64,000 bases of DNA from Ohtaekwangia koreensis (lineage in GTDB: Bacteria; Bacteroidota; Bacteroidia; Cytophagales; Cyclobacteriaceae), in the NCBI RefSeq assembly GCF_900167975.1, contig NZ_FUZU01000001.1:1336580-1400579 (forward strand), in the 5' to 3' direction. The translations under genes and the position numbers were made by a program. Below, piece by piece: positions 1 to 9,327 of this stretch (positions are counted from its first letter, which is position 1; the number at the start of each line of letters is the position of its first letter). The notes under the pieces are model-generated. The model saw only the letters and a program-made list of their open reading frames with translations. It searched no databases and was not told the DNA's origin.

Positions 1-2
1 TA

Positions 3-290
3 TTGCGTAAAGACTTTGAACTGATGTTGGGCATTCCTTTCCGCAAGGGGATTTCAGAAGCATGGGGGCAGGATGGAGAACGCTATTTTGGCGCACCTCA
101 AAAAAAGGAAACGGCCTATTTCATTACAGGCGCAGATTGTGCTTCTTTGCGAAGAATAGAGTTGGGCTCCAAACGCAAGAAGAAAGTTACTGTTGAAATG
201 TGGGGAAGCGATCGCACTGCTCCGGATTCTGTAAAAGTGAAACACTATACTTTCAATATGGTGATTGGTTTGAAGAAAATTGAACGCTAA
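3..290 (+). CDS. C-terminal fragment of an unrecognised protein (gene cut by window edge)
   Basis: The reading frame is open from the first full codon and ends at TAA 288-290, so this is the tail (about 95 residues) of a gene that begins outside the window; the TTG at position 3 is simply the first codon in frame. The visible part is basic (several Lys/Arg clusters) and ends in a beta-like segment. I do not recognise the family. It lies one base upstream of the next gene start and in the same orientation, so it is very probably part of the same flexirubin/aryl-polyene operon. Confidence 0.6.
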   Translation: MRKDFELMLGIPFRKGISEAWGQDGERYFGAPQKKETAYFITGADCASLRRIELGSKRKKKVTVEMWGSDRTAPDSVKVKHYTFNMVIGLKKIER

Positions 291-291
291 A

Positions 292-657
292 ATGTTACTG
301 GATAACTTCTATAGTATAACGAAAAAGGAATTGTCTGCTGGAGCAGGAACTGCTGTTATAGCGATCAACGCTGAACACAAAATTCTGCAAGGGCACTTTC
401 CAGGACAACCGGTTGTGCCGGGAGTTTGCATGATGCAGATCGTACGCGAACTCACGGAGATGGCAGTCTCTAAAAAGTTAAGAATTATAGAAGGCGATAA
501 CCTGAAATTTCTTTCCATCATTGATCCACGTCAGAATAGTGAAATAGAAGTGACGCTAACGACTAAGGAAGAAAATGATACCTATATCGTGACTGCTACG
601 CTCTTTGCAGGAGCGACTATATTTTTCAAATTCAAGGGAACCTTGCAGGCTATATGA
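292..657 (+). CDS. FabZ/ApeI-like 3-hydroxyacyl-ACP dehydratase (hotdog fold)
   Basis: A 121-residue hotdog-fold protein. It carries the FabZ signature HFPGQPVVPG at about residue 33, with the histidine in the usual catalytic place. The second catalytic residue of FabA/FabZ (Glu/Asp in the following helix) appears to be Gln in the segment CMMQIVRE, as in divergent dehydratases of pigment clusters. It is shorter than housekeeping FabZ (about 145 residues). Expected role: dehydration of 3-hydroxyacyl intermediates on a carrier protein during polyene chain extension. ATG 292 is preferred over the TTG at 280 because it follows the preceding stop by one base. The stop overlaps the next start (ATGA). 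Confidence 0.8.
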   Translation: MLLDNFYSITKKELSAGAGTAVIAINAEHKILQGHFPGQPVVPGVCMMQIVRELTEMAVSKKLRIIEGDNLKFLSIIDPRQNSEIEVTLTTKEENDTYIVTATLFAGATIFFKFKGTLQAI

Positions 658-1412
658 ACGAAGCATTCGAAAAACATAAGGTCTGTGTTCTTATACCCAC
701 CTATAATAACCACCTGACATTAGAGAATGTTTTGAAAGATGTGATGCGCTTTACAACACACATCATGGTAGTGAACGATGGTTCCACCGACAGCACGCCC
801 GCTATACTTAGCAAGTATCCATCGGTAAAAGTAGTGCAGTATGAAAAGAATCAAGGTAAAGGTCATGCACTGCGTCTGGGTTTTAAAAAAGCCGTTGAGT
901 ATGGATATGATTATGCAATCACCATCGATTCGGACGGACAACATTTTGCTGAAGACCTCCCGAAGTTTATTGAAAAATTAAAGCAGCACCCGCAGGCTAT
1001 CATCATGGGCGCGCGCAACATGGACCAGGCAAGTGTTCCTGGTAAAAGTAGTTTCGGACATAAGTTCTCTAACTTCTGGTTTAAGGTTGAAACCGGAGTG
1101 CAGATGAGCGATACGCAAAGCGGATATCGCTTATACCCTGTTAAACTGTTGCAGAATTTTAAATTCATGACGAAGAAGTTTGAATTTGAAATCGAGGTGA
1201 TGGTACGTGCGGTATGGAGTGGTATAGAAATTACAGAAGTACCTGTACGCGTTTTCTATGCGGAGAAAGGTGAACGCATTTCACACTTTCGTCCCTTTAA
1301 AGATTTTACCAGGATCAGCATTCTGAATACAGTACTCGTCACGTTAGCCCTCCTATACTATAAACCCCGCGATCTATACCGGAGCATTAAAAAAAAAACT
1401 TCAGGCAAATAG
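654..1412 (+). CDS. Family 2 glycosyltransferase (DPM1-like), N-terminal part of a GT2-DUF2062 protein
   Basis: A GT-A fold glycosyltransferase of 252 residues. Visible motifs are the N-terminal LIPTYNN, the nucleotide-binding VVNDGSTDST, the DXD-type TIDSDGQH near residue 90, GARNM, and the acceptor-side SDTQSGYRLYP. It overlaps the dehydratase gene by 4 bases. The frame ends shortly after a run of ten adenines (1389-1398) inside the codons for Ile-Lys-Lys-Lys. A shift of one base there continues straight into the DUF2062 segment downstream, so the intact protein is probably a fusion of about 397 residues. Related genes in flexirubin/aryl-polyene clusters join these two domains. The acceptor is unknown. 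Confidence 0.85.
   Translation: MNEAFEKHKVCVLIPTYNNHLTLENVLKDVMRFTTHIMVVNDGSTDSTPAILSKYPSVKVVQYEKNQGKGHALRLGFKKAVEYGYDYAITIDSDGQHFAEDLPKFIEKLKQHPQAIIMGARNMDQASVPGKSSFGHKFSNFWFKVETGVQMSDTQSGYRLYPVKLLQNFKFMTKKFEFEIEVMVRAVWSGIEITEVPVRVFYAEKGERISHFRPFKDFTRISILNTVLVTLALLYYKPRDLYRSIKKKTSGK
1389..1398 (+). other. A10 homopolymer: probable frameshift site
   Basis: Ten consecutive adenines within the 3' end of the glycosyltransferase gene. In frame the protein stops four codons after the run (TAG 1410-1412). Re-reading one A (-1), or having an eleventh A in the genome, opens the frame through to 1846 and yields a GT2-DUF2062 fusion. It is either a homopolymer length error in the assembly, a phase-variation tract, or programmed slippage. 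Confidence 0.7.
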
Positions 1413-1846
1413 TTCGCGAGCAACTTCTCAATCCTGACGAGTCCGCAGCAGTAAAGGCTACCTCCGTCGGTTTTGGAGTTTTCATGGGAATTGTGCCATT
1501 GTGGGGATTTCAACTTGCCATAGCAATAGCGTTGGCGTTTGCGTTTCGTCTCAATAAAGCATTGGTCATTATTGCCGCGAACATTAGTATTCCTCCGATG
1601 ATCCCGCTGATTCTTTTTTTAAGCCATAGAACAGGAGCGATCTGGATGGGCGATCAGGCGCAATTGATTTCATTTACCAGTGGCATTACACTGGAGATGG
1701 TTCATAATAATTTTATACAGTATGTAGTGGGCGCGGTAACACTTTCCATTGTTGCAGGAATTGGTTTTGGACTGGTAACCTATATACTGCTGAAGATTTT
1801 TAAGATTGATGCAGTTAAGAGCCGAGATATAGCAGACAAAGTATAA
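1397..1846 (+). CDS. DUF2062 membrane domain (C-terminal part of the split glycosyltransferase)
   Basis: The frame opens at 1391 and contains no ATG, GTG or TTG before the ATG at 1484. That ATG lies inside the conserved DUF2062 region (motif VGFGVFMGIVPLWGFQ), so an independent gene starting there would lack the domain's beginning. Codons upstream encode a plausible linker (NFRQIVREQLLNPDES). It has three or four hydrophobic segments typical of DUF2062 membrane domains. I read it as the tail of the preceding glycosyltransferase, reached through the A10 run. If not fused, it is a truncated 120-residue protein. DUF2062 function is unknown; in fusions it probably anchors the glycosyltransferase. 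Confidence 0.7.
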   Translation, partial: NFRQIVREQLLNPDESAAVKATSVGFGVFMGIVPLWGFQLAIAIALAFAFRLNKALVIIAANISIPPMIPLILFLSHRTGAIWMGDQAQLISFTSGITLEMVHNNFIQYVVGAVTLSIVAGIGFGLVTYILLKIFKIDAVKSRDIADKV

Positions 1847-1888
1847 AGTAGTATATAACACGGATGCTATATCCGATGCGTGTATTTT

Positions 1889-4800
1889 ATGGAACAGATT
1901 TTTTTAGCCATTTATAATTTTTTTAAAAGACGCAGGCAAACCTTCTGGGCTGTCTTTGTCGGTACCCTTGTGCTGATCAGCTGGGGTGCTTCCCGCATTG
2001 AGCTGGAAGAAGACATTACTAAATTTTTCCCGGATGATGAGCGTGTAGAAAAGCTGAACTATATCTTCCGTAATTCAAAGTTTGTAGAGCGCGTAGTGGT
2101 TATGGTGTCCATGAAGGACAGTACATCACAGCCACAGCCGGATAGTTTAGTTGCTTTCGCGGACTCCTTGGTTGTGCGTATGGAAAGCGAACTGAAGCCT
2201 TTTGTGAAAAAGATCTCTGCGAAAGTAGATGATCAAAAAGTGATGGAAGTCTTTAACTCCATACAACAGGCGCTGCCTATATACCTGGATGAAAAGGACT
2301 ACAAGCAACTCGATTCACTGACGCATCCCGAAGTTGCACGCAAGGTTCTTCAAAATAATTATCAGCAATTGATATCGCCTTCCGGTATAGTTACCAAAAG
2401 AATCATTGTGCAGGATCCGCTTGGCTTTTCTTTTCTTGCACTTAAGAAGTTACAGCAGCTTCAGTACGATGAAAACTTTGAGCTATACGATAACTATATA
2501 ATTACAAAGGACCACCGGCATATACTATTCTTTTTACAGCCAGCGTATCCTCCTGCCGAAACGCGCCACAACTCTGAATTTGTGGAGGTTTTAAAAAATA
2601 TTGTTGATGAGACTTCTGTAGGCCACGACCAGTTAATGGCTTCTTATTTCGGAGCGGCTATAGTAGCGGTAGGCAATGCACAACAACTTCGAAGCGATAC
2701 GATCATTACACTAAGCATCATGATGATTTTGCTCATGGTGGTGATTCTCGGTTTCTTCAGAAAGAAGCGCGTGCCTTTACTGATGATGGTGCCGGTATTT
2801 TTTGGCGCCTTGTTTTCGCTTTGCTGCATTGCGTTGATGCAAGGCACGCTTTCAATTTTAGCACTGGCAGTTGGAGCTATAGTCTTGGGTATAGCAGTTA
2901 ATTATTCATTACACTACCTAACTATACTGCGGCAAGAACACTCTGCCAAACATGTTATCAAAGAGTTAGCGAAGCCGCTTACGATTGGAAGCACTACCAC
3001 GGTACTCGCTTTTCTTTGTCTTCAGTTTACGAATGCTACAGTATTAGGGGATATAGGTTTATTTGCTGGATTGAGTTTGATTGGTGCAGCGTTATGCTCG
3101 CTGATCTTTTTACCTCACCTGGTTCGCGAAGATTTGTTTGTAGGTCATAAAAGCAACGCCCGTGTTGAACGCATCACGTCTTTTTCTTTTGAATCCAATA
3201 AATATCTGGTATACGGCATTCTCATTTTAACACCAGTGTTCTTTTACTTCGCAGGGCAAGTTGAATTCAACTCAGACATGAGCAAGCTCAACTTCATGAA
3301 GGCGGAAACCCAGGCAGCACAAGTACGGCTCGAGACAATCAGTAAATCATCGCTTACTGCAGTATATGTAGTATCGGATGGAAATACATTGGAGAAGGCA
3401 CTTCGTAGGAATGAACAAACCATGCCCGTACTTGATGAGTTGAAACGATCGGGATTGGTCACGAAAGTGTCATCGGTTTCATCCTTTATGATTTCTGATT
3501 CGCTGCAGCAGGTACGTATAGCACGTTGGAATACATTCTGGAATGATTCACGTAAAGAAGCCCTCAGCAAAGTTGTACACGAAGAAGGAGAGACGCTGCA
3601 CTTTTCACCACGGGTATTGCAAAATTTTGATACGCTGATCACGCGCACTTTTAAACCTATATCATCCGAAGATGCACAGTCATTGCGCACAGCTTTTTTT
3701 GATGACTTCATTATTGAAAAGGATGGTGTTGCTACCGTGATAACTTTAGCGAATGTAAAGCCTGAAAATAAGAAGGCGGTATACCAGCAACTGGAGAGAA
3801 CACCCGCACATGGAGTCGACCGCCAGATGATGACCAACTTGTTTGTGGAGTATGTTCATAGTGATTTTAATTTCATCGTGACCTTTACTTCCATTCTCGT
3901 GTTTGTCGCTTTGTTGATTTCCTACGGGCGTATAGAGCTTACGTTGATTACGTTTGTGCCCATGCTCATTACGTGGATCTGGATTCTGGGAATCATGGCA
4001 CTGGCAGGCATCGAATTTAACATCATCAATGTAATGATCTCAACGTTCATCTTCGGCTTGGGAGATGATTATTCCATCTTTACCATGGATGGTTTACAGC
4101 AGGAATATCAAACAGGCAAGAAAGTCCTGTCTACAATCCGAACATCTATTTTTCTGTCTGCTATAACAACGATCTGCGGCTTGGGTGTACTCATCTTTGC
4201 AAAACATCCTGCACTAAGGTCTATAGCGGCTATATCTATCATTGGTATAGTATGCGTGTTTATAATGGCGCAAACGATTATGCCGTTTTTGTTCCGTACG
4301 TTAATTACAAATCGTACTGCAAAAGGTTTTACACCGATTACTTTACTTAGTTTTTTTAGAACATTTGTTACCTATAGCTTTTTTGTAGGCGGTGCTTTAT
4401 TGTTAACAGTATTAGGCTTTGTTCTCAAGCTCATCCCGGTAGGTAAGCAACGGATCAAACTGTTCTATCACACATTACTCAAAGCGTGCGCGTGGCTTGT
4501 TATATATGTAGAGCCCAATGTTAAGAAACGAATTATAGGGCTGACTCCCGACATGTTTGCGCGCCCCAGTGTGATCATTGCCAATCACACATCCTTCCTT
4601 GATATTTTACTCACCGTAATGTTGCACCCCAAACTTATATTGCTTACAAATCAGTGGGTTTGGGACTCACCTATATTTGGAGGTGTTGTTCGGCTGGCAG
4701 ATTATTATCCCGTAAGTGAAGGTGCAGAAGACAGTGTTGAGCGATTAAGAGATCGTGTGAAAGAAGGTTACTCCATTGTTGTATTCCCGGAAGGTTCGCG

Positions 4801-5728
4801 CGCTGCCGATGGCAAGATCAAACGCTTTCACAAAGGTGCGTTCTATCTTGCAGAAACATTTCAGATTCCTATTCGACCATTGCTGATTCATGGTGCAAGT
4901 GATGCTATACCAAAAGGCAGTTTTATTCTAAACGCAGAACCGCTCACATTAAAATTTCTTCCGGCTATAGAAGCGAATGATATACGCTTTGGTGAAAAGT
5001 ATTCGCAGCGCACCAAAGAAGTAAGCCGGTATTTTAAAGAAGAGTATAAAACCCTGTCGCGTGAACTTGAAACACCCGATTACTTTGCAAAGCGATTGAT
5101 CTCAAACTATATCTACAAAGGTCCGGTGCTGGAGTGGTATATGCGCGTGAAGCTTCGTTTGGAAAAGAACTATATACCTTTCGAGAAGCTGATACCTGCC
5201 AAGGCTTCTATTCTTGATATGGGTTGTGGATATGGATTCTTATCCTATATGCTCCAGTTCATGTCAGAGGAGCGCACCATTACAGGTGTGGATTACGATG
5301 AAGATAAAATAGCCACAGCGAGCAACGGGTATCTGAAAACAGATCGCCTTCGATTCTTTTGTGGTGATGCAACAACTTTCCCGGTAGAAGATTATGATGT
5401 TATCATCATCAGCGATGTACTTCATTATCTCACCACCGCAGCACAAGATGCACTCCTGGTGAAATGTTTCCTCGCTTTGAATCCCGGGGGCATGCTCATT
5501 CTTCGCGATGGGAATGCAGATCTCAAGGAGCGTCACAAGGGAACAAAGCTCACCGAATTCTTTTCGATTAAAGTAATGAAGTTTAATAAATCCGAAAATG
5601 AGCTTAATTTCATTTCAGGTAAGAAAATCAGGCATTTAGCACAGGAATATGGGATGAAAGTAGAGGAGGTAGATGATACAAAGTTTACTTCCAATGTTAT
5701 TTTTGTGATTCGGAAAATAGCCTCATGA
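1889..5728 (+). CDS. Trifunctional MMPL exporter / lysophospholipid acyltransferase / SAM methyltransferase
   Basis: A 1,279-residue three-module protein. Residues 1-860: RND/MMPL-type permease with an N-terminal membrane anchor, a large periplasmic loop, a membrane block near 270-420, a second loop and a second block near 650-830. Residues about 870-1070: PlsC-type acyltransferase with the HX4D motif NHTSFLD near 898 and FPEGSR near 965. Residues about 1100-1279: class I methyltransferase with ILDMGCGYG near 1108 and the acidic GVDYDED after strand 2. This architecture is typical of Bacteroidota flexirubin/aryl-polyene loci; a role in acylating and exporting the finished lipid-pigment is inferred. 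The start is ATG 1889, three codons inside the longest frame (GTG 1880). Confidence 0.88.
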   Translation: MEQIFLAIYNFFKRRRQTFWAVFVGTLVLISWGASRIELEEDITKFFPDDERVEKLNYIFRNSKFVERVVVMVSMKDSTSQPQPDSLVAFADSLVVRMESELKPFVKKISAKVDDQKVMEVFNSIQQALPIYLDEKDYKQLDSLTHPEVARKVLQNNYQQLISPSGIVTKRIIVQDPLGFSFLALKKLQQLQYDENFELYDNYIITKDHRHILFFLQPAYPPAETRHNSEFVEVLKNIVDETSVGHDQLMASYFGAAIVAVGNAQQLRSDTIITLSIMMILLMVVILGFFRKKRVPLLMMVPVFFGALFSLCCIALMQGTLSILALAVGAIVLGIAVNYSLHYLTILRQEHSAKHVIKELAKPLTIGSTTTVLAFLCLQFTNATVLGDIGLFAGLSLIGAALCSLIFLPHLVREDLFVGHKSNARVERITSFSFESNKYLVYGILILTPVFFYFAGQVEFNSDMSKLNFMKAETQAAQVRLETISKSSLTAVYVVSDGNTLEKALRRNEQTMPVLDELKRSGLVTKVSSVSSFMISDSLQQVRIARWNTFWNDSRKEALSKVVHEEGETLHFSPRVLQNFDTLITRTFKPISSEDAQSLRTAFFDDFIIEKDGVATVITLANVKPENKKAVYQQLERTPAHGVDRQMMTNLFVEYVHSDFNFIVTFTSILVFVALLISYGRIELTLITFVPMLITWIWILGIMALAGIEFNIINVMISTFIFGLGDDYSIFTMDGLQQEYQTGKKVLSTIRTSIFLSAITTICGLGVLIFAKHPALRSIAAISIIGIVCVFIMAQTIMPFLFRTLITNRTAKGFTPITLLSFFRTFVTYSFFVGGALLLTVLGFVLKLIPVGKQRIKLFYHTLLKACAWLVIYVEPNVKKRIIGLTPDMFARPSVIIANHTSFLDILLTVMLHPKLILLTNQWVWDSPIFGGVVRLADYYPVSEGAEDSVERLRDRVKEGYSIVVFPEGSRAADGKIKRFHKGAFYLAETFQIPIRPLLIHGASDAIPKGSFILNAEPLTLKFLPAIEANDIRFGEKYSQRTKEVSRYFKEEYKTLSRELETPDYFAKRLISNYIYKGPVLEWYMRVKLRLEKNYIPFEKLIPAKASILDMGCGYGFLSYMLQFMSEERTITGVDYDEDKIATASNGYLKTDRLRFFCGDATTFPVEDYDVIIISDVLHYLTTAAQDALLVKCFLALNPGGMLILRDGNADLKERHKGTKLTEFFSIKVMKFNKSENELNFISGKKIRHLAQEYGMKVEEVDDTKFTSNVIFVIRKIAS

Positions 5729-5796
5729 ACAGGCACAGACGACAAGGACATTAGTAAAGATTGATGGTAGTAATTCGGATAAGTAGCAAATAGCAA

Positions 5797-7317
5797 ATGC
5801 AGCAATACGATGTAGTAATTATTGGTAGCGGATTGGGCGGTCTCGCCTGTGGTACAATCCTGGCCAAGGAAGGTTATAATGTCTGTGTCCTTGAAAAGAA
5901 CAAACAGATAGGAGGTATGCTCCAAACCTTTGCACGCGAGAAAGTAATATTCGACACGGGCGTGCATTACGTTGGCGGTCTTAACGAAGGACAGAACCTA
6001 TACCAGTTTTTCAAATACTTCGGTATTATGGATAAACTGAAGCTGCGTAAAATGGACGAGGATTTTGTTGATGGATTAATCTTCGGGGAAGATCCTACCA
6101 TTTATAAGTATGCGCAAGGCTATGATAATTTTATCCGCCAGATGGTGGAGTACTTTCCGAATGAAGGGCCTGCCATTCATAAATATTGCGAAACGATACA
6201 AGACATCTGTAAGAACTTTCCGCTTTACAACGTACAGGCTGGATCATACACCGATTCGTCAAAAGCATACCAGACGGATACACAAACTTTCCTTGAATCT
6301 TTAACGGAGAATAAGAAGTTACAAACGGTATTGGCAGGCACGAATCTGCTATATGCCGGTGATGCATACAAGACTCCGCTCTTTGTTCATGCATTGATCG
6401 TAAATCATTATGTTGAAAGCTCCTGGAAATTTGTAGATGGAGGTTCGCAGATCGCCAGACTTCTCGCGCGTGAGATCACATCACGGGGTGGTAAAGTGGT
6501 GAAGCATGTGAAGATCGTGAAGCTGAAAGAAGAGGACAGAAAGATTGTATACGCTGAAGCGGAAGGTGGGGAACGTTATTACGCAAACACTTTTATTTCC
6601 AACGTACATCCACTGAAGACTGTGGAGATGACGGAGACGCAGATGATTAAAAACGCATATCGCTCAAGATTGAAAAGTTTGGAGAGCACGATATCTGTAT
6701 TCTATGCGAACGTGGTAATGAAGAAAGACTCCTTCAAGTATATCAATAGCAACTTCTATTATTTCTCTGAAGAGAACGCCTGGTGTGGTGATAAATATAC
6801 CGATGAAACGTGGCCGAAAGGATATGCACTATTCTTTACCACTTCATCACGATCACCTGATTATGCAGAAGGTATTACGGTGATGTCGTACATGAAAATG
6901 GAAGACGTTAAAAAATGGCAGAATACATTTAACACGGTGTCGCATGAAGATAACCGTGGAGAAGATTATGAAGCTTTTAAACGTGAAAAAGCAGAGAAGC
7001 TTTTTGATATGGTTGAAAAGCATTTTCCAGGTTTTAAAGAATCCATCAAGTCCTATACCTGTGCTACACCGCTTTCAGCGCGCGATTATATTGGTACAGA
7101 CGATGGTTCCCTCTACGGCTATGCCAAGGATTATCGCGAACCATTAAAGACTTTTATAGCGCCTCAAACGAAAATCCCAAACCTGTTGTTAACAGGACAG
7201 AATATAAACATGCACGGTGTATTGGGAGTAACGATCAGCGCGATTATGACGTGTGCGCAGCTTGTTGGTCTTGATCACCTGATTGAAAAAATTAAAGATG
7301 CTCAAAAAGTTAGCTAA
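5797..7317 (+). CDS. Phytoene desaturase/carotenoid isomerase-like FAD oxidoreductase
   Basis: A 506-residue flavoprotein. It begins with a dinucleotide-binding fold, VVIIGSGLGGLACG and the ribose-binding Glu in VLEKN, followed by GGMLQTF typical of the phytoene desaturase/retinol saturase family. The C-terminal FAD-binding stretch is seen in LLLTGQNINMHGVLGV. The family oxidises or isomerises polyene double bonds. In the flexirubin context the substrate is probably the aryl polyene chain or its precursor. It follows the trifunctional exporter by about 70 bases and overlaps the next gene's start. Confidence 0.85.
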   Translation: MQQYDVVIIGSGLGGLACGTILAKEGYNVCVLEKNKQIGGMLQTFAREKVIFDTGVHYVGGLNEGQNLYQFFKYFGIMDKLKLRKMDEDFVDGLIFGEDPTIYKYAQGYDNFIRQMVEYFPNEGPAIHKYCETIQDICKNFPLYNVQAGSYTDSSKAYQTDTQTFLESLTENKKLQTVLAGTNLLYAGDAYKTPLFVHALIVNHYVESSWKFVDGGSQIARLLAREITSRGGKVVKHVKIVKLKEEDRKIVYAEAEGGERYYANTFISNVHPLKTVEMTETQMIKNAYRSRLKSLESTISVFYANVVMKKDSFKYINSNFYYFSEENAWCGDKYTDETWPKGYALFFTTSSRSPDYAEGITVMSYMKMEDVKKWQNTFNTVSHEDNRGEDYEAFKREKAEKLFDMVEKHFPGFKESIKSYTCATPLSARDYIGTDDGSLYGYAKDYREPLKTFIAPQTKIPNLLLTGQNINMHGVLGVTISAIMTCAQLVGLDHLIEKIKDAQKVS

Positions 7318-8956
7318 GATTTTCGCGTGGATTCTCGCTGTCCTGGTGTTGCTTCTGGTAATTCTGCTGCTATATGTACGCAGTGTTGCCAAAGTTGATC
7401 CTCCGGTACCGGCATCCATGGCTATACTGGATGTAAAAGTTACACAACCTGATTCGGGTTTATATATCATCGGCAATAACTGGTTTCGTAAAAGTGAGAG
7501 TGGTTTATATGAACTATATATAGAGGGAGCTCCGTTTGAACGTGGCGTAGTGAATGGTAAGCTTACACATGAATTGGTGCAATATCAAGAAGAGGTTTTT
7601 ACCAATCAGCTCCATCGTCTTGTTCCTTCCTCTTTTTATCTGAGTATACTGAAGTATTTTGTAGGATGGTTTAACCGCGATCTGGACAAGAATATATCTG
7701 ACGAGTATAAACTTGAGATTTATGGAGTATCACAAGTTGCTTCCCACGACTTTGATGACATCGCCCCACCATATCAGCGTATTCTGAATTATCATGCAGC
7801 GCATGATATAGGGCATGCGTTGCAAAACATGTCGCTGGTAGGATGCACTGCCTTTGCTACCTGGGATTCACGCTCGGAGGACAGTACATTAATCATCGGT
7901 CGTAATTTTGATTTTTATGTAGGAGATGATTTTGCACGTGATAAGATCGTTGCTTTCTATAATCCTGATAAGGGCTATAAATTTATGATGGTAACGTTCG
8001 GTGGTATGACCGGAGTGTTGTCGGGTATGAATGCGGAAGGGTTGACTGTTACGATCAATGCTGCGAAATCAGATGTGCCGTCTGCTTCAGCAACACCTGT
8101 CTCCTTGGTAGCGCGAGAAATATTACAGTATGCTTCTACAATAAAGGAAGCGTATACTATAGCAGAGAAACATAAAATGTTCGTAGCCGAATCTTTTCTG
8201 ATAGGCTCAGCAAAAGATGGAAAAGCTTCTATCATTGAGAAGACTCCTGAGGGTATAGATTTTTACGAAGTAAACGGCGATCAGATTGTTAGTACAAATC
8301 ATTTTCTTGGAAAAGTTTTAGGACAAACTCCACTCAACCAGGAGCACATTCGTACCAGCGCTTCACCTTATAGATTTCAGCGTGTAGAGGAATTGTTGCA
8401 GGAAAACGGAAAGAACTCCGTGTTAAAAACAGCATCTATACTTCGTAATCAAAAAGGATTGGGTGGTAAAGATATAGGGTTGGGTAACGAAAAACTTATT
8501 AACCAACTCGTGGCACATCACGGTATAATTTTTCAACCTGAAAAAAGACTCGTGTGGATTTCTACTGCGCCCTGGCAGTTGGGTAAATTTGTTTGTTACG
8601 ATCTGAATAAAGTTTTTGCAAGAAAGATGGAACGTGATGAAGAAATTTATGAAGCTACGTTGACGATTCCTGCTGATACTTTTTTGACTACATCTGCCTA
8701 TAAGGATTATCGTAAGTTCCATCCGTATCGCTTTCCATTTAATCCGCGAACAGATATACAACCTGATAGTCTTGTGGTGTGGAATCCTAATTCATATCAT
8801 GCCTATATGCTGGCGGGAGATTACTACCTCGATCATGAGCAATATAGTGCTGCTGCACAGAAATATAGGGAGGGCTTAACAAAAGAGGTTGCCACACTCC
8901 AGGAGCGCGAACACATGGAGAAGAATCTTAAAAAAGCTGAGGAGCAACTTAAATGA
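7298..8956 (+). CDS. C45-type autoproteolytic acyltransferase/hydrolase with membrane anchor
   Basis: A 552-residue protein with an N-terminal hydrophobic anchor (FAWILAVLVLLLVILLLY), so it should face the periplasm. The central domain matches the acyl-CoA:6-aminopenicillanate acyltransferase-like Ntn hydrolases (peptidase C45). The probable nucleophile/autocleavage Cys sits in VGCTAF near residue 183, followed by GRNFDFYVGDDF. The C-terminal part has a TPR-like helical repeat ending in basic/acidic helices. A role in acyl transfer in flexirubin or aryl-polyene maturation is inferred from its position between the oxidoreductase and the phosphopantetheinyl transferase. ATG 7298 lies within the end of the previous gene; the 3' end overlaps the next start (ATGA). 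Confidence 0.8.
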   Translation: MLKKLAKIFAWILAVLVLLLVILLLYVRSVAKVDPPVPASMAILDVKVTQPDSGLYIIGNNWFRKSESGLYELYIEGAPFERGVVNGKLTHELVQYQEEVFTNQLHRLVPSSFYLSILKYFVGWFNRDLDKNISDEYKLEIYGVSQVASHDFDDIAPPYQRILNYHAAHDIGHALQNMSLVGCTAFATWDSRSEDSTLIIGRNFDFYVGDDFARDKIVAFYNPDKGYKFMMVTFGGMTGVLSGMNAEGLTVTINAAKSDVPSASATPVSLVAREILQYASTIKEAYTIAEKHKMFVAESFLIGSAKDGKASIIEKTPEGIDFYEVNGDQIVSTNHFLGKVLGQTPLNQEHIRTSASPYRFQRVEELLQENGKNSVLKTASILRNQKGLGGKDIGLGNEKLINQLVAHHGIIFQPEKRLVWISTAPWQLGKFVCYDLNKVFARKMERDEEIYEATLTIPADTFLTTSAYKDYRKFHPYRFPFNPRTDIQPDSLVVWNPNSYHAYMLAGDYYLDHEQYSAAAQKYREGLTKEVATLQEREHMEKNLKKAEEQLK

Positions 8957-9327
8957 TTCTGGGCACAGGCATCGATATTATTGAAGTAGAGCGTGTGGCA
9001 GCGCATATCGGCCGGGGAAATGGATTCACAGAAAAAGTTTTTTCGAAAGCAGAAATTTCTTTTTGTGAATCGAAAGCAAACAAACATGAACATTATGCGG
9101 TAAGGTTTGCCGCGAAGGAAGCTTTCTTAAAAGCAACTGGAAAAGGTTTACTAGCTGGGCATGATCTCTATGAGATTGAGGTTATTCAAGATGAACTTGG
9201 AAGGCCGGGTATAAAACTTCATGGTAATTTTTACGATCAGGCTGTTAAGAATAACTGGAATAGAATACATGTATCACTCTCGCACGTAAAAGCTATGGCG
9301 TGCGCAGTAGTCATTATTGAGCAATGA
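8953..9327 (+). CDS. AcpS-type holo-ACP synthase (4'-phosphopantetheinyl transferase)
   Basis: 124 residues, the normal size for AcpS. The N-terminal GTGIDIIEVERV carries the metal-binding Asp; RFAAKEAFLKATGKG carries the second metal-binding Glu and the CoA-binding lysine; the C-terminal HVSLSHVKAMACA is the conserved end of the fold. It transfers phosphopantetheine from CoA to a serine of an acyl carrier protein. Its place inside the pigment cluster, overlapping both neighbours by 4 bases, suggests it primes the cluster's own carrier proteins, though it could also serve fatty acid synthesis. Confidence 0.88.
   Translation: MILGTGIDIIEVERVAAHIGRGNGFTEKVFSKAEISFCESKANKHEHYAVRFAAKEAFLKATGKGLLAGHDLYEIEVIQDELGRPGIKLHGNFYDQAVKNNWNRIHVSLSHVKAMACAVVIIEQ

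Noticed and set aside
3244-3837. 197-codon open frame on the minus strand inside the trifunctional exporter gene
   Set aside because: It is antisense to a conserved membrane and periplasmic region, has no recognisable motif, and reflects the codon bias of the real gene.
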